Assembly: GCA_023399035.1 (NCBI GenBank)
Contig: JAEWQX010000145.1
Location: forward strand, 1-49,976
DNA from: Bacillota bacterium
GTDB lineage: Bacteria; Bacillota; Clostridia; Clostridiales; Clostridiaceae
Reading direction: 5' to 3'
Length of the DNA: 49,976 nucleotides
In this document: positions 25,475 through 33,931 of the stretch, piece by piece
Numbering within the stretch: position 1 is the stretch's first letter
Layout: each line of letters begins with the position of its first letter
Made by a program: the position numbers and the translations under genes
Notes under the pieces: model-generated
The model's database searches: none
Told to the model about the DNA's origin: nothing
Seen by the model: the letters and a program-made list of their open reading frames with translations, nothing else

Positions 25475-26725
25475 TTAATTATCGCTCATAAAAGCTTCAA
25501 TATCTTTTACCTCTTTAATCATTTCCTTAGTTAAAACTTCACATCCATCAGCTGTTACTAAGACATCATCTTCTATTCTTATTCCAATTCCTTCTTCAGC
25601 TATGTATATTCCAGGCTCAACAGTAAATACCATACCTTCTCTAAATACAAAGTTTCTTCCTTGTGGCTCTACATCATGAGTGTATAAACCAAGATTATGA
25701 CCAATATTATGCCAGTAATATTTACTTACTTCTTTTTTTTCTTTTATTATTCCAAGTTTAATACATTCTTCTGCAACTAGTTCAGTTGCCCATGCATTAA
25801 GTTCTTTATATACTACTCCAGGTTTAATTTTTTCAATTACTGCTTTATTAACTCTAAGGACTGCCTCATAAACTTCTTTTTGTCTTTCTGTAAATTTCCC
25901 ACTGACAGGAAATGTTCTTGTAATATCTGCATTATAGTAATTCCATTGTGCACCTAAATCAAATAATATTAAATCATCATTTTTTATTTGACTGTTGTTA
26001 TCAACATAATGAAGAATTGTAGCATTTTTTCCTGCTGCTGCTATAGTTATAAATGCTAAATCTTTAGCTCCTTTAGTTTTACATGTAAAATCAAAATAAG
26101 CTTCTAATTCATATTCCTTCATTCCTGCCTTAGCATTCTTCATTAATGCTTTAACACCGTCTATTGTAATATCAATAGCCTTTTGCATTTCCTCTATTTC
26201 TTCCTTAGATTTTATCATTCTTAGAGGGATGAGCTTACTTGATACATTCTTAATTGTCACATATGGATACTTATCTTTAAAATCTTTTACAAACTTATTT
26301 CCTTCTGAATACTCTTCATTATAATCTTCCCTCTCTAAATCGAGATATAAATTTACTTCTTCAGCACCTTTAACTAATCTATTTAAATAATTATGGAATT
26401 CATTCATATATACTGTGTCTTCTATGCCTGATATTTCTTTTGCTTCATTATCTCTTAAAGTCTTTCCATTCCACGCTTCTTTTACTAAATCTATTTCTTT
26501 TAAAAATAATTTTTCACATACTTGATCATTAAATTTTGATAATACTACAATATGATTTTCTTCATCTATTCCTGTTAAATAATAGAAATTTCTATCAGGA
26601 GTAAATTGATATAATTGATCACCTGTTTTCTTTTTTGCCTTTCCTGCAAACAATATTACTATTGAATTATTGTCTAATTTGTTCATTAAAGCTGTTCTAT
26701 TTTTACTAAAAAACTTTTTATCCAT
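25475..26725 (-). CDS. pepP: Xaa-Pro aminopeptidase (M24B)
   Basis: Cytoplasmic metallopeptidase that removes N-terminal residues preceding proline. The 416 residues contain the N-terminal creatinase-like domain and the pita-bread catalytic domain. The metal ligands are visible as DLGAQWNYYNADITR (two aspartates near residue 256), HNIGHNLGLYTHD (His near 342), EPGIYI (Glu near 372) and RIEDD (Glu near 388). Start ATG 26725 has AAGGAGA upstream. It stands alone on the minus strand; the next gene, spmB, ends 188 bases upstream, and I see no terminator of good quality between them. Confidence 0.95.
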   Translation of the reverse strand: MDKKFFSKNRTALMNKLDNNSIVILFAGKAKKKTGDQLYQFTPDRNFYYLTGIDEENHIVVLSKFNDQVCEKLFLKEIDLVKEAWNGKTLRDNEAKEISGIEDTVYMNEFHNYLNRLVKGAEEVNLYLDLEREDYNEEYSEGNKFVKDFKDKYPYVTIKNVSSKLIPLRMIKSKEEIEEMQKAIDITIDGVKALMKNAKAGMKEYELEAYFDFTCKTKGAKDLAFITIAAAGKNATILHYVDNNSQIKNDDLILFDLGAQWNYYNADITRTFPVSGKFTERQKEVYEAVLRVNKAVIEKIKPGVVYKELNAWATELVAEECIKLGIIKEKKEVSKYYWHNIGHNLGLYTHDVEPQGRNFVFREGMVFTVEPGIYIAEEGIGIRIEDDVLVTADGCEVLTKEMIKEVKDIEAFMSDN

Positions 26726-26912
26726 TTAATTTTCTCCTTAACAATATTAGTTTGTATAATTTATATTATTATACTACTATTGCCTTTTTATTAAAAATAA
26801 ATCTATTTATAATATAATAAATTCAAATAACATTTATGAATATATATTCAGTTACTCTAAATTAAAATACATATAGAATAGAATTATATCATGGAAATAA
26901 ACAATTTATAAT

Positions 26913-27437
26913 TTATAAAAGAAATATATTTACGACTAATATAGACATTATTATTGCTGTCAAATCTGCAAAAACTGCTGCCCATAATGTATGTCTTATC
27001 TTCTTAACTTTTACAGCACCAAAGTAAACTGTAATTGTATAAAATATAGTTTCAGTTGTACCCATAATTACAGATGCAATCAATCCAACTTTGGTATCTG
27101 GTCCACAGCTTTTTATTATATCTGTAAATACCCCAATTGCTCCACTTCCTGATAGAGGTTTAATTACAACAAGCGGAATAAGTTCCTTTGGCAACCCTAT
27201 TAGATTAGTAATTGGAGATAACACACCTGTTACCAGATCCATCAAATCTGCCTTCTTAAAAATTTCAACAGCAATTATGATAGCTAAAATACAAGGAAAT
27301 ATTCTAATACAGACATTCATCCCTTCTTTAGCTCCCTCTAAAAACCACTCATAGACCTGCTTTCCCTTAAACATTCCATAGGTTATAATAAGTAAAAAAA
27401 TTATTGGTATTATACTTTTGCTTAAATAAGTCAACAT
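26913..27437 (-). CDS. spmB: Spore maturation protein B
   Basis: Membrane protein needed for spore core dehydration in Bacillus and clostridia. The 174 residues hold about five hydrophobic segments and form a nucleoside-recognition (Gate) domain; KPLSGSGAIGVFTDIIKSCGPD is the hallmark region, and GTTETIFYTITVYFG follows. ATG 27437 is preceded by GGGGGCGAG. It begins 12 bases after the spmA stop codon, so the two form an operon and probably one complex. Confidence 0.93.
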   Translation of the reverse strand: MLTYLSKSIIPIIFLLIITYGMFKGKQVYEWFLEGAKEGMNVCIRIFPCILAIIIAVEIFKKADLMDLVTGVLSPITNLIGLPKELIPLVVIKPLSGSGAIGVFTDIIKSCGPDTKVGLIASVIMGTTETIFYTITVYFGAVKVKKIRHTLWAAVFADLTAIIMSILVVNIFLL

Positions 27438-27449
27438 CTGCTCGCCCCC

Positions 27450-28025
27450 TTAGAAATATCTCTGAAGGATCTTACAACATATAATTCCGACTATGGCTGC
27501 AGTTGTTGTCGATACTATTGCTGGAAGTATTATTATTCCTGGATTAGCTGAATTACATGCTGCTCTTATTGATATGATTGTGGATGGAACTAACTGAATA
27601 CATGCTGCATTTAAAACTAAAAACAAGCACATATCATTTGAAGCAACGCCTTTATTTTTATTTAATTTGTCCATCTCCTCCATCGCCCTTATTCCAAACG
27701 GAGTTGCTGCATTTGATAATCCCATCATATTAGCAGTAATATTCATGACTATTGCGCCTAAAGCCTTTTCATCTTTTGCAGCATCATTAAATATAAGCTT
27801 TAATACTGGCTTCAATAACTTTGCTAATTTATCTGTAAATCCACTCTTTTCAGCTATTTTCATTACTCCACACCAAAAACACATAATTCCCACTAGTTCA
27901 ATAATGAACGAAACAGTGTTCCCGCATGAATCAATTATAGATTTTGATATATCTTCACCACTGCCATTAAGTATTCCAACGATGCTCCCAAGAAATATTA
28001 AAATAAACCAAATATAATTTATCAT
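27450..28025 (-). CDS. spmA: Spore maturation protein A
   Basis: Partner of SpmB. 191 residues with several hydrophobic helices; the Gate-domain signature is seen in WCGVMKIAEKSGFTDKLAKLLKPVLK and ANMMGLSNAATPFGIRAMEEM. Start ATG 28025 has only a weak ribosome binding site (AATAAGAT). A short repeat of the dispersed family lies about 70 bases upstream. In Bacillus and clostridia this operon is expressed in the developing spore; I could not identify a sporulation-sigma promoter here with confidence. Confidence 0.92.
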   Translation of the reverse strand: MINYIWFILIFLGSIVGILNGSGEDISKSIIDSCGNTVSFIIELVGIMCFWCGVMKIAEKSGFTDKLAKLLKPVLKLIFNDAAKDEKALGAIVMNITANMMGLSNAATPFGIRAMEEMDKLNKNKGVASNDMCLFLVLNAACIQLVPSTIISIRAACNSANPGIIILPAIVSTTTAAIVGIICCKILQRYF

Positions 28026-28087
28026 TATCTTATTGCAGTTATTAGTTGATGCAAATCAGCCCATACTAAATAGGAGATATATTTTAA

Positions 28088-28122
28088 GCAATAAACAATT
28101 AACTTTCAATTATCAACTATAA
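28088..28122. repeat. Short dispersed-repeat-like stretch before spmA
   Basis: CAATTAACTTTCAATTATCAAC-like units resemble the inverted copy at 19850-19890, but no hairpin core accompanies them. Possibly a degenerate member. Confidence 0.3.
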
Positions 28123-28241
28123 ACTGCAGTCTTTCCTCCTTAAATATTATTGTTCCTTAAATTTATATTCCTTGAACTTATAATTTAGTAGTGATACCAT
28201 ATAATTATTAAACATAATATATGAAATAAGGAGATTAACTT

Positions 28242-28430
28242 ATGAAAGATTCCAATTTAAAATTAGCTCAAAACGATATAGATGAAGCTTTAAAAGCTGT
28301 TGAAGAAATGGAAGCTTGTATTACTATCGATAATGACTCTTCAAAACAAGAATTAAAAGAGAAATTTGTTCAATTAACAAATAAAGTTCAAAGATTAGAA
28401 GACCTATTAAAAAGTGAAGGAATAATTTAA
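28242..28430 (+). CDS. Small coiled-coil protein of unknown function (62 residues)
   Basis: An acidic, helical protein with no membrane segment; the spacing of Leu, Val and Ile through NDIDEALKAVEEMEA and VQLTNKVQRLEDLLKSE suggests two amphipathic helices or a short coiled coil. One cysteine at residue 27. ATG 28242 follows AAGGAGA, and a strong terminator follows the stop, so it is a real single gene. It lies between spmA and the CcpA-like repressor in the opposite orientation, which gives no functional clue. I do not recognise a family. Confidence 0.6.
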   Translation: MKDSNLKLAQNDIDEALKAVEEMEACITIDNDSSKQELKEKFVQLTNKVQRLEDLLKSEGII

Positions 28431-28446
28431 GTACATAAGTTATTGA

Positions 28447-28484
28447 AAGAAAAACACAGACTTTTTATTTGTCTGTGTTTTCTT
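28447..28484 (+). terminator. Terminator after the 62-residue gene
   Basis: Stem AAGAAAAACACAGAC (28447-28461) with GTCTGTGTTTTCTT (28471-28484); T-rich tail on the plus strand. Confidence 0.8.
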
Positions 28485-28564
28485 ATTTCTATTTTATTTT
28501 AAAACTAATTTAACTATTAATACCAAGTTATAAATTAATAATTTAACGATCTGAATATAAATAA

Positions 28565-28596
28565 AAAGACATGAAATTAATCAATTTCATGTCTTT
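28565..28596 (-). terminator. Terminator after the CcpA-like gene
   Basis: 14-bp perfect stem AAAGACATGAAATT (28565-28578) with 28583-28596 and a four-base loop, T5 on the minus strand, 20 bases after the stop codon at 28616. Confidence 0.85.
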
Positions 28597-28615
28597 AACT
28601 TTCTATGTAATAGTA

Positions 28616-29614
28616 TTATATTGTACTTTCTCTTTCAATAAGCTCATGTTCTAATACAAAGTGGGCCTTTTCTAATGGCTGTTGATTAAGAAGCTTTATA
28701 AGCATTCTCATTGCAACTGATCCCATATCATATGTTGGTTGAGAAACAGTTGTTATCTTTGGATAAAATATTGATGCTGCAAAGTTATCATTAAAACCTA
28801 TAACGCTTACATCTTTTGGAACTTCAAGACCATTATCCCTTAATGCATTTATAGCCCCCATTGCTATATCATCAGATGCACATACAACACCATCAAATTT
28901 CTTTCCACTATTTATAATATTTACAATACCTTCATATCCTGTCTTAACTTTTATTGAATTAAGGTATACTAAATCAGAATCTATACTTAATCCTGCTTCT
29001 TTCATAGCGTTTTCGTACCCTATATATCTGTCTCCCCAGGCATTCATAGCATCCTTATCTGTACCTATAAAAGCAATGTTTTTTATGCCTTTTTCTATTA
29101 AGAACTTAGTACTATCATAGCTACCTTTTACATTATCTATAGTTACACTTGGTAATAGGCCATCCTTATCTTTAGTTTCAACTAATACGGTCTTTAAATC
29201 TAGTTCATTTATTAGTTCTAATATTTCATTTTGAAGCGAACTACTCATGTAAATTACACCATCAACCATTTTCTCTTTTAGAACTCTTAAATATTCTTTT
29301 TCTTTATCTATATCAAGGTCTGAATTACATAAAATAACATTATAATCATATATGTTAGAAACGTCTTCTGCACCTCTAACAATTTCTGGATATAGCTGAT
29401 TTGAGATATCTGGTAATAAAATCCCTATTGTTTTTGTTCTTTGAGTTTTTAAGCTTCTTGCAACTATATTAGGTCTATAGCCTAATTTCTTTATTGCATC
29501 AAGTACTTTTTTCTTTGTATCTTCATTTACTACGTCGATATCGTTTAAAACTCTAGAAACTGTTGCAATAGATACCCCTGCTTCTCTTGCAACATCTTTT
29601 ATAGAAGTAGCCAT
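28616..29614 (-). CDS. ccpA: LacI-family repressor, probably catabolite control protein CcpA
   Basis: 332-residue LacI/GalR regulator. The N-terminal helix-turn-helix is IKDVAREAGVSIATVSRVLN (residues 5-24); the hinge region LGYRPNIVARSLKTQRT leads to a periplasmic-binding-type sensor domain (about 62-332). CcpA binds HPr-Ser-P and represses or activates carbon genes at cre sites. The general sequence and the position next to ileS agree with what I remember for clostridial CcpA, so the assignment is likely but not proven; another LacI paralogue remains possible. ATG 29614 follows AAAGGAGGA. It lies 227 bases past the ileS stop with a terminator between. Confidence 0.75.
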   Translation of the reverse strand: MATSIKDVAREAGVSIATVSRVLNDIDVVNEDTKKKVLDAIKKLGYRPNIVARSLKTQRTKTIGILLPDISNQLYPEIVRGAEDVSNIYDYNVILCNSDLDIDKEKEYLRVLKEKMVDGVIYMSSSLQNEILELINELDLKTVLVETKDKDGLLPSVTIDNVKGSYDSTKFLIEKGIKNIAFIGTDKDAMNAWGDRYIGYENAMKEAGLSIDSDLVYLNSIKVKTGYEGIVNIINSGKKFDGVVCASDDIAMGAINALRDNGLEVPKDVSVIGFNDNFAASIFYPKITTVSQPTYDMGSVAMRMLIKLLNQQPLEKAHFVLEHELIERESTI

Positions 29615-29778
29615 CCTTATTCCTCCTTTGAAATTTTCTAGTTAAGTTAATTATACTAATATAACATATTATAAATCAATAATCTATAAATAAATAGTTA
29701 TCTTCATTCTAATTTTTGTCATTTTTTCTAAATAGTATTCCTTATTTATAAAAAAGCTAATAGTTTATTTTTAAAAAA

Positions 29779-29821
29779 ATAAACTGGGAAGTTAAGGTCC
29801 GCCTCAAATCCCCAGTTTATT
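29779..29821 (-). terminator. Terminator after ileS
   Basis: 11-bp stem AATAAACTGGG (29779-29789) with CCCAGTTTATT (29811-29821) and T7 on the minus strand; the 21-base loop is unusually GC-rich for this DNA. Confidence 0.85.
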
Positions 29822-29840
29822 TTAATTTCTATCAGTTAAA

Positions 29841-32800
29841 TTATCTAACAACTTCTACAGTCATATTTAATGTTTCACCATTAATTATTGTTTCTGTATA
29901 ATCAGCTTCTGATTCATAAACAACTTCTACTGTTAAAGTTTCTTTCTTGATAGTATCTTCAAATTTCTTAATTACATCAATTAACATATCATTGCCTGCA
30001 ACATAAAGTCTGATCTTGTCAGCAACTTCAAAACCTTTATCTTTTCTCATGTTTTGAATCTTAGAAATCATTTCTCTAACATGACCTTCTTCTCTAAGTT
30101 CTGGAGTAATTGTTGTATCTAAGACAACTCCTAAGTGACCTTCACCAGCAAATGCATATCCTTCTAGACCTTGCATTGTTACTAGTAAGTTTTCACTTGT
30201 AAGTTCTATTTCTGTGCCGTTAACATCTATAACTTCTGTTCCGCCATTTTGAATCTTTTGAGCTAATTCCATTTGGTTCTTTTCAGAAATTGCTTTTCTG
30301 ATCTGAGGAATTAACTTACCATAAGCTTTACCTAATACAGGTAAGTTTGGCTTGATCTCAAAGTTAACATATTTAGAAATATCTGCACCAAGTTCAACTG
30401 TCTTTATGTTTAATTCATCCTTAACTATATCTCCATAGTATTCTGGAAGAACATTTGTTGAAACAAGCATTTCTGAAAGTGGCTGTCTGTTCTTAACATT
30501 AGCAGCATTTCTTGCGCTTCTTCCAAGCTTAACAAGTGTGTAAGCTAAATCCATTTCTTTTTCTAATTCAGAATTTATAGCACTTTCATCAGCTGCTGGC
30601 CACTTGCATAAGTGAACACTTTCTGGAGCATTCTTATCTAGGTTAACAACTAAGTTTTGATAGATTTCCTCTGTCATGAATGGTACAAAAGGAGCTGCTA
30701 TCTTAGATATAGTAGTTAAAACTCTATATAATGTTACATAAGCACCGATCTTATCATTTGTTAATTCTTGAGACCAGTATCTTGCTCTGTTTCTTCTTAC
30801 ATACCAGTTTGATAATTCATCTGTGAAATCTTCAATTGCTAACGCTGCCTGAGTTATCTTATATCCATCTAAGTTTTCTTCTACTGTCTTTATTAATGTG
30901 TTTAACTTAGAAGTTATCCACTTATCCATTACATTATCAGATACAAAATCTGCATACTTAGTTGGATCAAATTTATCTATATCAGCATATAACACGTAGA
31001 ATGAGTAAACATTCCATAATGTTCCTAAGAATTTTCTTTGAGTTTCTGCAACGTCATCAGTTGAGAATCTTGTTGGAAGCCATGGTGCACTTGCAGTGTA
31101 GAAGTGCCATCTTGTAGCATCTGCTCCCTGACTTTCCAATACTTCAAATGGATCAACAACATTTCCCTTAGATTTTGACATCTTAAGTCCTTTTTTATCT
31201 AAAACGTGGCCTAATACTATACAATTTTCAAATGGATTTGTATCAAATAAACATGTTGATATAGCCATTAATGTATAGAACCATCCTCTTGTCTGGTCAA
31301 CAGCTTCTGATATAAATTGAGCAGGGAAGTTTGCTTCAAACTTTTCTTTATTTTCAAATGGATAGTGCCATTGTGCAAAAGGCATTGATCCTGAGTCAAA
31401 CCAACAGTCAATAACTTCATTAGTTCTTGTCATTTCCTTACCACATTCAGGACATGTTAACTTAATTCCATCAACATATGGTTTGTGTAATTCAATTCCT
31501 TTGCAGTCTGTTGTAGCTTTTTCTTCTAGTTCTGCTCTGCTTCCGATACATTCTTTATGACCACATTCACATTGCCATATTGGAAGTGGAGTTCCCCAAT
31601 ATCTATCTCTTGAAATACCCCAGTCAATAACATTTTCAAGGAACTTACCAAATCTTCCTGTTCTAATGTTGTCTGGATACCAGTTTACTTTATTGTTATT
31701 TTCAAGTAACTTATCTCTCATTTCAGTCATAGCAACAAACCAGCTGTCTTTTGGATAGTAAAGAAGTGGTGTATCACATCTCCAGCAGTGTGGATATGAG
31801 TGCATGTGTCTGTGTTTATCAAATAATTGATTGTGTTCTTCTAAGTAATTACAGATGCTTTCATCACATTTCTTAACGAATTTTCCTGCCCATGGAGTTA
31901 CTTCTGGTACGAATTTACCACTTGCATCTACTAAATTGATGAATGTTATTCCATTTTTCTTAGCAACAAGGCTATCATCTTCACCGTAAGCTGGAGCTAT
32001 ATGTACTATACCAGTACCATCTGTTAATGTAACATAATCTCCATGAATTACTTCAAATGCTTTACCTTCAACTTTTCCAAAAGGCATTAGTTGTTCATAC
32101 TTAACACCAAGTAATTCTTCTCCTTTGAATTCTCTGATGATTTCATATTCTCTTTCACCTAATACTTTTTCTGCTAAGTCTTTTGCTAAGATGTATACTT
32201 CATCTCCAACTTTAGCTTCACAGTAAGTGTATGCTTTATTTATACATAATGCTAAGTTAGATGGTAAAGTCCAAGGAGTTGTTGTCCATGCTAAGATATA
32301 TTTGTTGTCTTCTCCAACAACCTTGAATTTAGCTGTAGCAGTTAAATCCTTAACGTCCTTATATCCTTGAGCCACTTCATGAGATGAAAGAGCTGTTCCA
32401 CATCTTGGGCAGTAAGGCATTACTTTATGACCCTTGTATAATAATCCTTTATCCCATAATTTCTTTAAAGCCCACCATTCAGACTCAATGTAGTTATCAT
32501 GGTAAGTTACATATGGATCATCCATATCAACCCAGTATCCAATTTGTTCAGACATCTTTTCCCAAAGACTTACATATGAGAATACACTATCCTTACATTC
32601 TGTAATAAACTTTTCAACACCATAATCTTCAATTTGTTCTTTACCTGAAATTCCAAGCTTCTTTTCAATTTCAAGTTCAACAGGAAGTCCATGAGTATCC
32701 CATCCAGCTTTTCTTAAAACTTGATACCCCTTCATTACCTTATATCTTGGAATTATATCCTTCATAACTCTTGTTAAGATATGACCAACGTGTGGTTTAC

Positions 32801-32954
32801 CATTAGCTGTTGGAGGTCCATCAAAGAAAGTGAAATGTTCTCCATCTTTATTAGAGTCAAAACTCTTTTGAATAACGTCTTTTTCCTTCCAAAGTTTAGC
32901 AATATCTTTTTCTCTGCTTACAGTGCCTTGTGAGGCATCTACTTTATTGTACAT
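29841..32954 (-). CDS. ileS: Isoleucyl-tRNA synthetase
   Basis: Charges tRNA-Ile and edits mischarged valine. The 1,037-residue length is that of the eukaryote-like IleRS (IleS2) type, longer than the usual bacterial form of about 920. HVGH appears in GKPHVGHILTR (about residues 55-65), the editing domain (CP1) follows, KMSKSKGN lies near residue 590, and zinc-type cysteines (CPEC, CRCD-like) are internal to the CP region. The frame extends upstream to 32978 (MRMKGENS), but AAAGGGG lies nine bases before ATG 32954. It is controlled by an isoleucine T-box leader and ends at a terminator. The C-terminal domain is helical (anticodon-binding). Confidence 0.97.
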   Translation of the reverse strand: MYNKVDASQGTVSREKDIAKLWKEKDVIQKSFDSNKDGEHFTFFDGPPTANGKPHVGHILTRVMKDIIPRYKVMKGYQVLRKAGWDTHGLPVELEIEKKLGISGKEQIEDYGVEKFITECKDSVFSYVSLWEKMSEQIGYWVDMDDPYVTYHDNYIESEWWALKKLWDKGLLYKGHKVMPYCPRCGTALSSHEVAQGYKDVKDLTATAKFKVVGEDNKYILAWTTTPWTLPSNLALCINKAYTYCEAKVGDEVYILAKDLAEKVLGEREYEIIREFKGEELLGVKYEQLMPFGKVEGKAFEVIHGDYVTLTDGTGIVHIAPAYGEDDSLVAKKNGITFINLVDASGKFVPEVTPWAGKFVKKCDESICNYLEEHNQLFDKHRHMHSYPHCWRCDTPLLYYPKDSWFVAMTEMRDKLLENNNKVNWYPDNIRTGRFGKFLENVIDWGISRDRYWGTPLPIWQCECGHKECIGSRAELEEKATTDCKGIELHKPYVDGIKLTCPECGKEMTRTNEVIDCWFDSGSMPFAQWHYPFENKEKFEANFPAQFISEAVDQTRGWFYTLMAISTCLFDTNPFENCIVLGHVLDKKGLKMSKSKGNVVDPFEVLESQGADATRWHFYTASAPWLPTRFSTDDVAETQRKFLGTLWNVYSFYVLYADIDKFDPTKYADFVSDNVMDKWITSKLNTLIKTVEENLDGYKITQAALAIEDFTDELSNWYVRRNRARYWSQELTNDKIGAYVTLYRVLTTISKIAAPFVPFMTEEIYQNLVVNLDKNAPESVHLCKWPAADESAINSELEKEMDLAYTLVKLGRSARNAANVKNRQPLSEMLVSTNVLPEYYGDIVKDELNIKTVELGADISKYVNFEIKPNLPVLGKAYGKLIPQIRKAISEKNQMELAQKIQNGGTEVIDVNGTEIELTSENLLVTMQGLEGYAFAGEGHLGVVLDTTITPELREEGHVREMISKIQNMRKDKGFEVADKIRLYVAGNDMLIDVIKKFEDTIKKETLTVEVVYESEADYTETIINGETLNMTVEVVR

Positions 32955-33077
32955 TGAATTTTCCCCTTTCATTCTCATTATGTCATGTATATATGCTTAT
33001 CATACTTAAAAACAATAATTAACTCTCATTTAACATTTAATAATATTATGTATTTTCCTTAAAAGTCTTTTAAACGT

Positions 33078-33335
33078 AAAAAAACTCCATCCCACAGGAC
33101 GAAGTAAAATTCGCAGACCACCTAAGGTGAACACTTAATCTAAAATTAAATGCTTAATTTCAAGTACATACATACTCTATCCTTTAACGCAGGCTCTTAC
33201 GTGATAACTTAATAAGCAAAATAATACCTTTCAGTCTCCAACTCCTAGGTGATTTTCTCTAAGATTCATTATAGCTTTGCACCAGACAGCTACTCTCTAA
33301 AAATAAAGTCTAAGATACTTTTCCTAATCATAGTC
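33078..33335 (-). promoter_or_regulatory. T-box leader (isoleucine) of ileS
   Basis: Minus strand: Stem I starts at AGAGAGTAGCTG. Candidate specifier ATC lies in AAATCACCTAGGAG (33251-33253), closely matching the layout around the ATC specifier in B. subtilis ileS. The T-box bulge TTAGGTGGTCTGCGA lies at 33111-33125. The terminator ACTTCGTCC / GGATGGAGT with T7 lies at 33078-33105. The specifier agrees with the downstream gene. Confidence 0.85.
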
Positions 33336-33348
33336 TTTTGTTGTAATT

Positions 33349-33377
33349 ATTATATAGTAACGAATTTTAAATGTCAA
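33349..33377 (-). promoter_or_regulatory. Consensus sigma-A promoter of the ileS T-box transcript
   Basis: Minus-strand TTGACA (33372-33377), exactly 17 bases, TATAAT (33349-33354). Both hexamers match consensus. Confidence 0.85.
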
Positions 33378-33542
33378 TTAATGATTTTACATTTTTCGTA
33401 AATTTTTCTTTTTATTATGCTAATAATCTCATAACATTTTTATGTAATAAATAAATGTTATAATCTATTTATTATAATCATTTTCTAAAATAAATAATAA
33501 TACATATAAATATTAATCAATTATCTAAATGGAGTGATTTTT

Positions 33543-33821
33543 TTGAATTGTAAATATTGTGGGCATAAACTTTATGATGATTCCAACGTCTGTATCAATT
33601 GCGGTATAATTAATGATAAATACAGTCCTATCTCATTCAGTGCAAAATTCGTATCTCTGCTTCTTCCTCTAGTGGGTATCAGTATGTTTATTATGCTGAA
33701 GTTTAAAAAACATCCTGATTCTCATAAAATTCTTCTTTGGACTTTTAGTGGAATTCTTCTTTGGACAATCTTATATGCTGCTGCTTTAATTATGGGAATC
33801 ATAATAACTTTTCAAATATAA
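33543..33821 (+). CDS. Small zinc-ribbon membrane protein
   Basis: 92 residues. An N-terminal zinc ribbon has cysteines C3, C6, C17 and C20 (CKYC...CINC), followed by two hydrophobic segments near residues 39-53 and 66-90. Such short zinc-ribbon proteins with two transmembrane segments are common in clostridia, and their function is unknown. The frame opens at GTG 33534, which overlaps the ribosome binding site GGAG; TTG 33543, eight bases after it, is the better start. It converges on cotH across a bidirectional terminator. Confidence 0.8.
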   Translation: MNCKYCGHKLYDDSNVCINCGIINDKYSPISFSAKFVSLLLPLVGISMFIMLKFKKHPDSHKILLWTFSGILLWTILYAAALIMGIIITFQI

Positions 33822-33824
33822 AAT

Positions 33825-33868
33825 AAAAATATCGTAATCACCCCAAAAACCAATGATTACGATATTTT
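33825..33868. terminator. Bidirectional terminator between the zinc-ribbon gene and cotH
   Basis: 15-bp perfect stem AAAATATCGTAATCA (33826-33840) with 33854-33868; A-tract and T-tract flanks serve both converging genes. Confidence 0.85.
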
Positions 33869-33931
33869 TGTAGAATTTATTGTGTAATTATCACATTAAT
33901 ATTATTATCCAATAAATTCTGTTTTATTCCT

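Noticed and set aside
19765..28122. Short repeats as a CRISPR array
   Set aside because: The copies are scattered, not regularly spaced, and have no spacer-sized unique intervals or cas genes.
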